Shown in pieces: positions 40,544 to 49,335 of a stretch of DNA of 64,000 bases. The stretch is from an uncultured Christensenella sp. (GTDB taxonomy: Bacteria > Bacillota > Clostridia > Christensenellales > Borkfalkiaceae). A program made the position numbers and the translations under genes. Each line of letters starts with the position of its first letter. Within the stretch, counting starts at the first letter, position 1. Where the stretch lies: assembly GCA_910585595.1 (NCBI GenBank), contig CAJUET010000008.1, positions 1 through 64,000 on the forward strand, in the 5' to 3' direction. The notes under the pieces were generated by a model. It was not told the origin of the DNA. It made no database searches and worked only from the letters and a program-made list of their open reading frames with translations.

Positions 40544-41938
40544 TTGTCTCTGCTCGTTCGCGGAATGCGTAAAAGCCCCTTGTCCGGGGGCGCGCTACAT
40601 AATATGAAACACGCGAAATTCATCAAAAGCGCAGCGGTAATGACGGCGGGGTTTCTCGTTGCCAAGGCGATCGGAGCGTTTTACCGTATTTCGCTCACCG
40701 GCATTTTGGGCGGCTACGGCATAGGACTCTATCAAATGGCGTATCCGCTCTTTCTTCTTTTTTTGACCTTTTCGTCGGCGGGAATCCCGTCGGCGCTTTC
40801 GCGCGTCGTTTCGGCAGAGTCCGCGCGCGGGCGGGAAACGACGGGGCACATGAAAACGGCGCTCCGCCTGTTTGCGCTCATCGGACTTTTCGGCGCGCTT
40901 CTGATGTGCGCCGTTGCCGCGCTCATGAGCGGCTTGCAGGGCGATGAGAATCTGACCGTCTGCTATTTGGCGCTTGCGCCGTCCGTCTTTCTGGTCGCGC
41001 TCGTCTCCGTTTTAAGAGGCTATTTTCAGGGCAAGAACGACATGGGACCCACCGCCTTTTCGGAGATCGTCGAACAGGCGGTCAAGGCGGGATTCGGCTT
41101 TTTTGCGGCGAGTATCGCGGGCGATCCCGTGCACGGCGCGGCGCTCGCTCTTCTGGGTGTGAGCCTTTCCGAGCTCGGCGCGCTCATCTATCTCGTCAAA
41201 CGCTACAAGGGAGAACGGCGTATAAAGTCGCTCCGCAGGATAAACGGCTATTCGCTGTTTCATTCGGTGCTGCCCGTAATGGCGGCCGCCGCGCTTCTGC
41301 CCCTCTCGCGCACCCTCGACAGTATCGTGATCGTGCGGCTGATGGCGCGTTACACGGGGCGCGCCGTCTCCCTCTACGGTCTGTATTCGGGAGGGGTCAT
41401 GTCGCTCATCGACCTGCCTGCCACGCTTGCGGGCGGACTCGTTGCCGCGGCAATCCCGCTCGTATCGGCGAGCGCGTCGCGCGGAGACGGCGAGGGCGCG
41501 AGGAGGAACGCCGCGCTCGCGCTTCTTTTCACGTTCGCGCTCTCCGTTCCCTGCGCCGTTTTTTTATTCGCGTTTGCCTCGCCCGTCGTAAGACTTTTGT
41601 ATGCAAGCCTTTCCGAAAGCGATTTAAAAACTGTCGTCGCGCTCGTGCGCCTTTCGTCCGTGTCCGCCGTTTCGCTTGCCGCCGTCAATACGCTTTCTGC
41701 CTGCCTTACGGGTATGGGGCGGGCAAAGTGCGCCGTAAAGGGAATGCTCGTCGCGGTCGTTGTAAAATTGATTTTGCAATGTGTTCTCGTTTCCAATCCC
41801 GCGCTCTCCGTCGGGGGTGCGGCGATCGCCTCGAACGTCTGCTATTTAGTTGCTTTTTTCCTCGATTCGGTATATACTTGGAAGGTAAAGTTAAGGACTT
41901 CCTTTTTTGCAAGGAAACTAAAATCAAAAGAGGCGTAA
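40544..41938 (+). CDS. MOP-family flippase, SpoVB/YabM-like
   Basis: A 464-residue membrane protein with about 14 helices of the MOP/MATE-type oligosaccharide flippase fold. Signature sequence is VMTAGFLVAKAIGAFYRISLTGILG near the N-terminus and FSSAGIPSALSRVVSAE after the second helix. Relatives move lipid-linked sugars; SpoVB is needed for spore cortex. The TTG at 40544, with AAGGA seven bases upstream, is taken as the start; ATG 40604 (MKHAKFIKSAAVMTAG) is an alternative and fits the family N-terminus well but lacks a clear ribosome binding site. It sits nine bases after spoVT and seven before mazG, so is one operon with them. Confidence 0.9.
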   Translation: MSLLVRGMRKSPLSGGALHNMKHAKFIKSAAVMTAGFLVAKAIGAFYRISLTGILGGYGIGLYQMAYPLFLLFLTFSSAGIPSALSRVVSAESARGRETTGHMKTALRLFALIGLFGALLMCAVAALMSGLQGDENLTVCYLALAPSVFLVALVSVLRGYFQGKNDMGPTAFSEIVEQAVKAGFGFFAASIAGDPVHGAALALLGVSLSELGALIYLVKRYKGERRIKSLRRINGYSLFHSVLPVMAAAALLPLSRTLDSIVIVRLMARYTGRAVSLYGLYSGGVMSLIDLPATLAGGLVAAAIPLVSASASRGDGEGARRNAALALLFTFALSVPCAVFLFAFASPVVRLLYASLSESDLKTVVALVRLSSVSAVSLAAVNTLSACLTGMGRAKCAVKGMLVAVVVKLILQCVLVSNPALSVGGAAIASNVCYLVAFFLDSVYTWKVKLRTSFFARKLKSKEA

Positions 41939-41944
41939 AGGAAA

Positions 41945-43054
41945 ATGCTTACGGTAATAGGACTTGGAAACGAACGGGGAGATTTAACGCTCTCCGCGCT
42001 CAAAGCGTTGAAAAATGCGGACAGGATATACGTCAAAAACGGCGGCGCGGCTCTTGCCGATCTCGCGGAAGAAAAGATCGGATTCGAGGAATGCGAACTT
42101 TCCGCGGAGGAGCTGATCGGCGCGGCGCGGCAAAAAGAGGTCTGCTACTGCGTCGGGGGGAGCGCGCTCAGTGATAAAACGGCTTGCGCCCTCATGCGGG
42201 AGGCGGGCGTTTATGCGATAGACTGCTGTTCCTATAAAACGCTCTCCGACGAAGAACTCGTCAAAAAGGAGAGGTTTTCTTTCCAGGACTTTCTCTACAT
42301 ATTAAAAAGACTGCGCGCGCCCGACGGCTGTCCGTGGGACAGAGCGCAGACGCACGGGAGTATTCGCATCAACATGATCGAAGAGGCGTACGAGCTTGTG
42401 GACGCGATCGATCTGGACGATCCGGAAAAGATGTGCGAGGAGGCGGGCGACGTTCTCATGCAGGCGGTGTTCCATGCGCTTATCGAAGAGGAGCGGGGCA
42501 GGTTCGGCACGGACGACGTGATAAGCGGCGTTTCGAAGAAATTAGTAACGCGCCACACGCATGTGTTCGGCGGCGACAGCGCAAAGGGCGCGGACGGCGC
42601 GCTCTCCGTGTGGGATAAGAACAAGATGACCGAAAAACATCAGACGACGTATTCCGACGCGGTCAACGACGTGCCCGAATGCTTCCCCGCACTTCTGCGC
42701 GCGCAGAAGATCGTCAAGCGCACGGCGAAGGGCGGCTGGAATTTTCAGAGCGCGGAAAACTGCGAAAAGATGTTCGGCGAAGGAGCGGCGGCGCTTTCTA
42801 CGGCGGTCGGGAGCGGCGACAGAGAAGAGATGCAAGGCGCGTTCGGCGAGTTGTTGATGTCGCTTGCGCATACGGCGTATATGCTCGGAGTGGACGGCGA
42901 GCAGGCTCTCTTGGACGCGGTCAAAAAAACTGCGGCGCGGTATACCGAGTGGGAAAAGCTCGTACTTGCAGACGGTAAGGACGTACACGCGCTTTCTCCC
43001 GAAGAGCGGAGCGCATACTGTAAAAAGGCGGAAGAGAATGTTTTCAAGGCTTGA
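41945..43054 (+). CDS. mazG: MazG nucleotide pyrophosphohydrolase with a shortened N-terminal methylase-like domain
   Basis: A 369-residue protein. The C-terminal part (from about 120) holds two MazG regions. The first is complete (LRAPDGCPWDRAQTHGSI, INMIEEAYELVDAIDLDD, EEAGDVLMQAVFHALIEEE with the Mg-binding Glu/Asp set). A second helical repeat follows (RAQKIVKRTAKGGWNFQ). It hydrolyses NTPs to NMPs. Bacillus YabN carries a full tetrapyrrole-methylase domain of about 220 residues in front; here only about 105 residues remain (MLTVIGLGNERGDLTLSALK), so that half is probably not an active methyltransferase. It overlaps dus by 17 bases. Confidence 0.92.
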   Translation: MLTVIGLGNERGDLTLSALKALKNADRIYVKNGGAALADLAEEKIGFEECELSAEELIGAARQKEVCYCVGGSALSDKTACALMREAGVYAIDCCSYKTLSDEELVKKERFSFQDFLYILKRLRAPDGCPWDRAQTHGSIRINMIEEAYELVDAIDLDDPEKMCEEAGDVLMQAVFHALIEEERGRFGTDDVISGVSKKLVTRHTHVFGGDSAKGADGALSVWDKNKMTEKHQTTYSDAVNDVPECFPALLRAQKIVKRTAKGGWNFQSAENCEKMFGEGAAALSTAVGSGDREEMQGAFGELLMSLAHTAYMLGVDGEQALLDAVKKTAARYTEWEKLVLADGKDVHALSPEERSAYCKKAEENVFKA

Positions 43055-43967
43055 CGTCGCCGGCATGGTCTGCCCGAACAACGTTTTTTTGGCTCCGCTA
43101 GCGGGATATACAAATTACCCCTTCCGCGCGATGTGCCGGGAACTCGGGGCGGGATTGACGTTTACCGAAATGGTCAGCGCAAAGGGACTTTACTACGGCA
43201 GCGAAGAGACGAAAAAACTTCTGTACTGTCGGGACGAATCCCCCAAGGCGGCACAGATTTTCGGAAGCGAGCCCGACGTTATGCGGCGTGCGTGCGAGAG
43301 CGAAGAGCTTGCGCCCTTCGATTTGATCGACGTCAACATGGGCTGTCCCATGCCGAAGATCGTTCGCAACGGCGAGGGGAGCGCGCTGTTGGAAAACCTT
43401 CCGCTTGCCGAAAGGATCATTTCCGAATGCGCAAAGAGCGGAAAGCGGATTTCGGTCAAGTTCCGCATCGGGATCACCGACGAAAAGAAAATCACTTCCG
43501 AATTTGCGAAGCTGTGCGAGGGGGCGGGGGCGTGCATGATCACGGTGCACGGCAGATCGCGCGAAAAGGTCTATGCGGGCGCGCCCGACTGCGAAGAGAT
43601 CGCGGCGGCGAAAACCGCCGTTAAGATACCCGTCATCGCAAACGGCGGCGTGTGGTCGAAGAGCGACGCGGAAAAAATGATCGCCCGCACGGGTGCGGAC
43701 GGGGTCATGGTCGCCCGCGCCGCGCTGTACCGTCCGCAGGTGTTTGCGGAGATTGCGGGGATAGAGGCTCCGCCCCTGCTCGAACTTTTTTTGCGGCAGC
43801 TCGACGGGACGAAGGAGCTGTACGGCGAACGGTTTGCAACCGTATTTATGCGCAAAATGGCGGCGTTTTATTTGAAGGGGACGACGGGCGCGGCGGAGTG
43901 CAAGCGAAGGTTTTTTCAGGCGCAGGATACCCGGGAAGTCGCCCGTCTTGCAGAAGAATATTTTTGA
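43038..43967 (+). CDS. dus: tRNA-dihydrouridine synthase
   Basis: A 309-residue flavoenzyme that reduces uridines in tRNA. The FMN barrel starts with NNVFLAPLAGYTNYPFRAMC (about 14-33); the catalytic Cys lies in VNMGCPMPKIVRNGEGSALL; the conserved ITVHGRSREKVYAG and IPVIANGGVWS strands and GADGVMVARAALYRP complete the barrel. The C-terminal helical tRNA-binding domain is the last 70 residues. The ATG lies within the mazG end. Subfamily (DusB-like) and target position are not clear. Confidence 0.95.
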   Translation: MFSRLDVAGMVCPNNVFLAPLAGYTNYPFRAMCRELGAGLTFTEMVSAKGLYYGSEETKKLLYCRDESPKAAQIFGSEPDVMRRACESEELAPFDLIDVNMGCPMPKIVRNGEGSALLENLPLAERIISECAKSGKRISVKFRIGITDEKKITSEFAKLCEGAGACMITVHGRSREKVYAGAPDCEEIAAAKTAVKIPVIANGGVWSKSDAEKMIARTGADGVMVARAALYRPQVFAEIAGIEAPPLLELFLRQLDGTKELYGERFATVFMRKMAAFYLKGTTGAAECKRRFFQAQDTREVARLAEEYF

Positions 43968-44042
43968 TGATAAAAAGTTTTCCGTTGTGGAAAACTTTTG
44001 TCGTTTGTGTGGAATTTTCCTGAAAAACACTTCGCAATTCAC

Positions 44043-44071
44043 TGTACAATTAAATAGAGTTATGATATAAT
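44043..44071 (+). promoter_or_regulatory. sigma-A promoter of gyrB-gyrA
   Basis: TGTACA (44043-44048), 17-base spacer, perfect TATAAT (44066-44071). The leader is about 110 bases and contains the alternating tract 44111-44138. Confidence 0.75.
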
Positions 44072-44110
44072 ATACGGGAACAAAAGCGCAGACGACGCGC
44101 TGTTTCTTTT

Positions 44111-44138
44111 TACGCGCACGCGTGCGCACGCGCGCGCG
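44111..44138. repeat. 28-base alternating purine-pyrimidine tract in the gyrB leader
   Basis: Every step from 44111 to 44138 alternates pyrimidine and purine, nearly all CG and CA/TG dinucleotides, with a perfect 14-base palindrome at 44114-44127 (GCGCACG-CGTGCGC). Such tracts flip to Z-DNA under negative supercoiling; as RNA the palindrome can form a tight hairpin. It lies between promoter and gyrB start. Confidence 0.9.
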
Positions 44139-44187
44139 AAGAGAAAAATAAAACGAGGATAAAAAACGTTGTAAAGCAGGAGGAGAT

Positions 44188-46101
44188 ATGGCAGCAAAGG
44201 TCGAAGCAGTATACGGCGCGGAACAAATTCAGGTTCTCGACGGGCTCGAACACATCAGAAAGCGCCCCGGAATGTACATCAGCTCCACGGACGAAAAGGG
44301 GCTTCATCACCTTGTAAGCGAGGTTGTGGATAACTCGATCGACGAGGCACTCGCAGGTTACTGTACGCACGTGGAGGTTACCGTCAATCCCGACGGATCG
44401 TGTACGGTTGTGGATAACGGGCGCGGTATTCCCACGGCAATCCACCCCAAAGAAAAGATTTCCACAGTGGAAGTCGTGTTTACAAAGGTCAACGCGGGCG
44501 GTAAGTTCGGCGGCGATTCCGGATATAAGGTTTCGTCGGGTCTTCACGGCGTCGGCGTAAAGGCGGTCAACGCGCTTTCAGAATGGCTCGAAGTCGAAGT
44601 TTCGCAGAACGGACACGTTTACAAGCAGGTCTATAACCGCGGCGTGCCGCAGCGCGCCTTGCAGATCGTCGGCGATACCGATAAAACGGGCACGAAGGTC
44701 ACTTTCTATCCCGACGCGGAAATTTTCGAAACCATTATCTTCAAATACGATACGCTCAAAGTCCGTTTAAAGGAACTTGCATTCCTCAACAAGGGGCTTC
44801 GCATCACCTTGACCGACAAGCGCGAGGGCAAGGAGCGCACGGATACCTTCTGCTACGAAGGCGGTATCCGCGAATTGGTACAAGAGATCAACAAGGGCAA
44901 CGAAACCCTGTTTGCGGAGCCGCTCTACTTTGAAGAACACGAAGGAACGACGGTCTGCGAAATCGCCCTGCAATACAACGAGAGTTATAATGAAATTATT
45001 TATTCCTATGCAAACAACGTCAATACGATCGACGGCGGCACGCACGTCGAGGGCCTGAAACTCGCGCTTACCAAAATCATCAATGACGCGGGTAAAAAGC
45101 TGAATATTTTAAAGGACAGCGATAAACTGACGGGCGAGGACGTGCGCGAAGGCATTACCGCAGTCGTCTCCGTCAAACTCGAAAATGCGCAGTTCGAATC
45201 GCAGACGAAGGACAAACTGAACAATTCGTTTATCCGTACCTTTGTTTCGAAGAGCGTTTCCGAACGCATCGGAACTTATATCGAAGAACACCCGCAGGAA
45301 GCGCGCGAGCTGGTCTTGCGCTGCATTACGGCGCAGAAGGCGCGCGACGCGGCAAGGAACGCACGCGAGCTTACCCGCCGTAAGGGAATTCTGGAATCGA
45401 CGACTCTTCCCGGAAAGCTTGCGGACTGTTCCGATAAACGCCCCGAACTGTGCGAGATATATATCGTCGAGGGCGACTCCGCAGGCGGCACTGCCAAGCA
45501 GGGGCGCGACAGAAGATTCCAGGCGATCCTTCCGCTCCGCGGTAAGATATTGAATGTAGAGAAGGTGCGTCTAAACCGCGTGCTCGAAAACGCAGAAATC
45601 AAAGCGATGATCACGGCGTTCGGCTGCGGCATTCTGGACGACTTCGACGAGAGCAAACTCCGTTACGACCGCATTATCTCCATGACGGATGCGGACGTCG
45701 ACGGCGCGCATATCCGTATTCTGTTTTTGACCTTCCTCTTCCGCTATATGCGCCCGCTCATCGAGCACGGGCACGTTTACTCGGCAATGCCTCCGCTGTA
45801 CAAAGCAAGCATGAAGGGCAGAGAGGATAAATACCTTTATTCCGAAGAGGAAAAGACCGCATACGACGCGGAAAACAATAACAAAGTGGAATATCAGCGT
45901 TATAAAGGCTTGGGCGAAATGAGTACGGAACAGCTTTGGGATACGACGATGAATCCCGCGACGCGCACGCTCATCAAAGTGCGCATGGAGGACGCGGTGG
46001 AGGCGGATAAAATGTTCTCCGTCCTCATGGGGGAGAGTCCCTCGCTCAGAAGACAGTTCATCGAAGAGAACGCTACGCTGGTCAAAGACTTAGACGTTTA
46101 A
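44188..46101 (+). CDS. gyrB: DNA gyrase subunit B
   Basis: A 637-residue GyrB. The GHKL ATPase domain has VLDGLEHIRKRPGMYI, the Glu/Asp pair in VVDNSIDEALAG and DNGRGIPTAIHPKE, and the lid GGKFGGDSGYKVSSGLHGVG split around 112-128. The TOPRIM domain has IVEGDSAGGTAKQGRDR and ISMTDADVDGAHIR, and the C-terminus has EYQRYKGLGEM-type VEYQRYKGLGEMSTEQLW. With GyrA it introduces negative supercoils. AGGAGG precedes the ATG. The usual recF-gyrB link is absent; the operon is 32 kb from dnaN. gyrA follows after 13 bases. Confidence 0.98.
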   Translation: MAAKVEAVYGAEQIQVLDGLEHIRKRPGMYISSTDEKGLHHLVSEVVDNSIDEALAGYCTHVEVTVNPDGSCTVVDNGRGIPTAIHPKEKISTVEVVFTKVNAGGKFGGDSGYKVSSGLHGVGVKAVNALSEWLEVEVSQNGHVYKQVYNRGVPQRALQIVGDTDKTGTKVTFYPDAEIFETIIFKYDTLKVRLKELAFLNKGLRITLTDKREGKERTDTFCYEGGIRELVQEINKGNETLFAEPLYFEEHEGTTVCEIALQYNESYNEIIYSYANNVNTIDGGTHVEGLKLALTKIINDAGKKLNILKDSDKLTGEDVREGITAVVSVKLENAQFESQTKDKLNNSFIRTFVSKSVSERIGTYIEEHPQEARELVLRCITAQKARDAARNARELTRRKGILESTTLPGKLADCSDKRPELCEIYIVEGDSAGGTAKQGRDRRFQAILPLRGKILNVEKVRLNRVLENAEIKAMITAFGCGILDDFDESKLRYDRIISMTDADVDGAHIRILFLTFLFRYMRPLIEHGHVYSAMPPLYKASMKGREDKYLYSEEEKTAYDAENNNKVEYQRYKGLGEMSTEQLWDTTMNPATRTLIKVRMEDAVEADKMFSVLMGESPSLRRQFIEENATLVKDLDV

Positions 46102-46114
46102 GAGGAGAATTATC

Positions 46115-48772
46115 ATGGCGAAAAGAGAGACGAGCCCCGAGCTCACGGAAGAATTTAAGAAAACGCTTGAAATGACGAAGATCCTCGATGTGGAAGTCAA
46201 CGAGGAACTAAAACGCTCGTTCATAGCTTACGCAATGGCGGTCAATAAGTCGCGCGCCATTCCCGACGTAAGGGACGGTTTAAAGCCCGTGCACAGACGT
46301 ATTCTTTACTCCATGCACGAGATGGGACTGTATAACGATAAGGCGTATAAAAAGTGCGCCCGTATCGTCGGCGACTGCATGGGTAAATATCATCCGCACG
46401 GCGACTCCTCGGTGTACGACGCGCTCGTGCGTTTGGCGCAGGACTTCTCCATCAACTTCCCGCTTGTGGACGGGCACGGGAACTTCGGTTCGGTCGACGG
46501 AGATCCCCCCGCCGCAATGCGTTATACGGAAGCGAGACTTACGAAGCTTGCCGCGGAAATGCTCAAAGACCTCGATAAAGACACCGTCGATTTCTTTCCC
46601 AACTTCGACGGTAACGAAATGGAACCCGCCGTCTTAACGGCGCGCTTTCCCAATCTGCTCGTAAACGGGTCGGACGGTATCGCGGTCGGTATGGCGACGA
46701 ACATTCCTCCGCACAATCTTGCGGAGGTCATCGACGGAACGATCGCCATGATCGACAACCCCGAAATTTCGATCGAGGATCTAATGAATTACATTCCCGC
46801 ACCCGACTTCCCCACAGGCGGCATTATCATGGGGCGCGCGGGGATCCGCAAGGCGTACCGCACGGGGCAGGGAAGCATCATTATCCGTTCCAAGTGCGAG
46901 ATCGAGGAATACGGCACGGGCGGCAATACGAGAAGCCGGATCATCGTGACAGAGCTTCCCTATCAGGTCAACAAGGCTCAGCTCATCGAGACGATCGCAA
47001 ACATGGTGCGGGATAAGCGGTTAGAGGGAATTTCGGATATCCGCGAGGAATCGGGCAGAGAGGGACTGAGGATCGTTATCGAGTGTAAGAAGGACGCGAA
47101 CGCGCAGGTCGTTCTCAACACGCTTTATAAGCATACGAATCTGCAAATTTCGGACGGTATTATTTTGCTTGCGCTTGTCGAGAACGGCACCGAACCCAAG
47201 GTTCTGAACCTTCGCGAAATTCTCGAATATTACCTCAAACATCAAAAGGAAGTCATCACCCGCAGAACGCGTTACGACCTCAACAAGACGGAAGAGCGCG
47301 CGCACATCATCGAAGGATTGGTGCTTGCTCTTGCGAATATCGACGAAGTCATTAAGATCATTAAGGAATCGCGCGACAAGAGCGAAGCGATCCAGAAACT
47401 TACGGATAGCTTCGAGTTGACCGAGAAGCAGGCGAACGCCATTCTCGAAATGAAGCTTTCCCGCTTGACTTCCCTCGAAGTGGAGAAGCTCAGAGACGAG
47501 CTTGCCGCGCTCCGTGCACTCATCAAAGATTATAAGGATATTCTGGCGCATGAAAGGCGCGTGTACGACATCATCAAAAACGATCTGATTACGATCAAGG
47601 CGAAATACCCGTCCGACAGAAAAACGGAGATATCCGTCGACGTCGGAAACATCGACGACGAGGACTTGATCGACGAAGAGGACGTCGTTATTTCCATGAC
47701 CGACGGCGGTTATATCAAGCGCATTCCCGTCGTGGAATACCGCGCGCAGAACCGCGGCGGCGTGGGCATTACGGGGCACCGTCCCAAAGAGGACGACTTC
47801 GTGGAACAGATGTTCATTTGCTCCACGCACGACAACGTGTTGCTGTTCTCCAATTTCGGTAAGGTGTACTCCATCAAAGGATACGAAATCCCGGAGGCGA
47901 ACCGCACGGCGCGCGGAAGAGCGATCGTCAATATCGTTCAGCTCGACGCACGCGAAAAGATCGCGGCGGCGCTTCCCATGAGCGAAAAGGGAACGGGCTT
48001 CCTTGTCATGGCGACAAAGAAGGGGCTTATCAAAAAGACTGCAATGCGCGAATTCCACCGTATTTTGAAAAGCGGAAAAATCGCAATCAAAATCAATCCG
48101 AGGGACGAACTCATTTCCGTACAGCCCTGCGCGAAAAAGGAAAGCATCATCGTGGCTTCGCGTCAAGGCAAGTGTATTCACTTTAAGGAGTCCGACGTCC
48201 GCGCAATGGGCAGAGATACAATGGGAGTGAAGGCGATACGCCTCGGCAAGGGCGACGAAGTCGTGGATATGCTCGTATTAAAAGAGGGCTGCGATATTTT
48301 GACCGTGTCCGAGAACGGCTACGGCAAGCGCACCGATCCCGAAGATTACAGAATTCAGGGTCGCGGAGGTAAGGGCATTAAGGCGGGCGTGTTCAATACG
48401 CTCACGGGCAAACTCGTCAACATGAAACTCATCAACGACGAAAACGATGTCATGATGGTTTCCGACAGCGGTATCGTCATTCGTATGCACGGCGACAGTA
48501 TTTCGAAGATCGGGCGCAATACACGCGGTGTAAGGCTGATGAAGCTGCGCAGCGGCAAGGTGGCTACGGTGGCGATCACCGAACGCGATGAAGAGGCGGA
48601 AGTCGAAGTGCCCGAAGAGACTGCGGCGGACGTTCCCGTAGAAGCTCCCGAAACGGAAGAGGAAGATACGGAGACGGTCGTTGACGGCGGAGAGGAGGAA
48701 GTTGCGGAAGATCCCGCTTATGAAGAGAGCGAAGAAAGCGAGGAATCCGAAGAAAACGGCGACGAAGAATAA
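46115..48772 (+). CDS. gyrA: DNA gyrase subunit A
   Basis: An 885-residue GyrA. The breakage-reunion domain starts with SFIAYAMAVNKSRAIPDVRDG, and the catalytic Tyr is in AAMRYTEARL. The quinolone-resistance region reads GKYHPHGDSSVYDALVRLAQ with Ser at the usual position, so no target mutation for quinolones is seen there. The C-terminal beta-pinwheel carries RGGVGITGHR in place of the canonical GyrA box QRRGGKG; a second RGGKG occurs in QGRGGKGIKAG. The last 65 residues are a highly acidic Glu/Asp tail, which in other GyrA proteins tunes supercoiling. AGAGGAG precedes the ATG. Confidence 0.98.
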   Translation: MAKRETSPELTEEFKKTLEMTKILDVEVNEELKRSFIAYAMAVNKSRAIPDVRDGLKPVHRRILYSMHEMGLYNDKAYKKCARIVGDCMGKYHPHGDSSVYDALVRLAQDFSINFPLVDGHGNFGSVDGDPPAAMRYTEARLTKLAAEMLKDLDKDTVDFFPNFDGNEMEPAVLTARFPNLLVNGSDGIAVGMATNIPPHNLAEVIDGTIAMIDNPEISIEDLMNYIPAPDFPTGGIIMGRAGIRKAYRTGQGSIIIRSKCEIEEYGTGGNTRSRIIVTELPYQVNKAQLIETIANMVRDKRLEGISDIREESGREGLRIVIECKKDANAQVVLNTLYKHTNLQISDGIILLALVENGTEPKVLNLREILEYYLKHQKEVITRRTRYDLNKTEERAHIIEGLVLALANIDEVIKIIKESRDKSEAIQKLTDSFELTEKQANAILEMKLSRLTSLEVEKLRDELAALRALIKDYKDILAHERRVYDIIKNDLITIKAKYPSDRKTEISVDVGNIDDEDLIDEEDVVISMTDGGYIKRIPVVEYRAQNRGGVGITGHRPKEDDFVEQMFICSTHDNVLLFSNFGKVYSIKGYEIPEANRTARGRAIVNIVQLDAREKIAAALPMSEKGTGFLVMATKKGLIKKTAMREFHRILKSGKIAIKINPRDELISVQPCAKKESIIVASRQGKCIHFKESDVRAMGRDTMGVKAIRLGKGDEVVDMLVLKEGCDILTVSENGYGKRTDPEDYRIQGRGGKGIKAGVFNTLTGKLVNMKLINDENDVMMVSDSGIVIRMHGDSISKIGRNTRGVRLMKLRSGKVATVAITERDEEAEVEVPEETAADVPVEAPETEEEDTETVVDGGEEEVAEDPAYEESEESEESEENGDEE

Positions 48773-48777
48773 GTTAT

Positions 48778-48808
48778 AAAAAAGCGCGGCGGCGACCGCG
48801 CTTTTTTT
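48778..48808 (+). terminator. terminator of gyrB-gyrA
   Basis: AAAAAAGCGCG and CGCGCTTTTTTT around an eight-base loop. Confidence 0.92.
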
Positions 48809-48929
48809 ATGGCGCGAATCGGGTCAAGGCGAGCAATTCGGCTTGTTTGGCAGTACAAATAAATAACTTGTTCGGGATCAGCGATCGTCAACAGGTATAA
48901 ATTCCTTCTGCCTTGTCAATCATCAGTCT

Positions 48930-49178
48930 ATGATAAAGCAGAAAAACGACATCGCAACCGTCAAAAAAAAGATTGCGGATTATTTCAACAAACAGGTGGA
49001 CGTGGTTGTAAACCTCGGCAGAAACAAGATCCTCAAATACACGGGGGAGCTTTCGGGCGTGTATCCGTCCCTCTTCACCGTCCGTCCCGACGATAAGGGA
49101 TTCTTGGGGAAAACCTCCTATTCCTATGCGGAAGTGCTGTGCGGAAGCGTTCGCGTAAAACCGCGGAAAGCTGAATAA
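48930..49178 (+). CDS. veg: Veg family protein (DUF1021)
   Basis: An 82-residue protein with the Veg pattern: an N-terminal helix (IATVKKKIADYFNKQVDVVV), NLGRNKILKYTGELSGVYPSLFTV and YSYAEVLCGSVRV. It has an Sm-like small-barrel look. In Bacillus Veg stimulates biofilm genes and lies just before ispE; here it lies two genes before ispE with the SipL-like gene between, a typical Clostridia order. The start codon has no visible ribosome binding site and no clear -10 box at the leaderless distance either, so its expression signals are unclear. A terminator follows. Confidence 0.88.
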   Translation: MIKQKNDIATVKKKIADYFNKQVDVVVNLGRNKILKYTGELSGVYPSLFTVRPDDKGFLGKTSYSYAEVLCGSVRVKPRKAE

Positions 49179-49186
49179 TTCAAAAC

Positions 49187-49213
49187 AAAAAGCTCCTTGC
49201 AGGGAGCTTTTTT
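49187..49213 (+). terminator. terminator of veg
   Basis: AAAAGCTCC and GGGAGCTTTTTT around a short loop. Confidence 0.9.
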
Positions 49214-49335
49214 CATGCCGAAAATACTTTTCGATAAATTCCGTCAAAAAGAGCATTGCAAAAGAAAAACAAAAAACGCATAACGCCGCCGCAAGCCTCA
49301 TAGAATGAAAGGAACAAAATAGAGGAGAAAAAACC

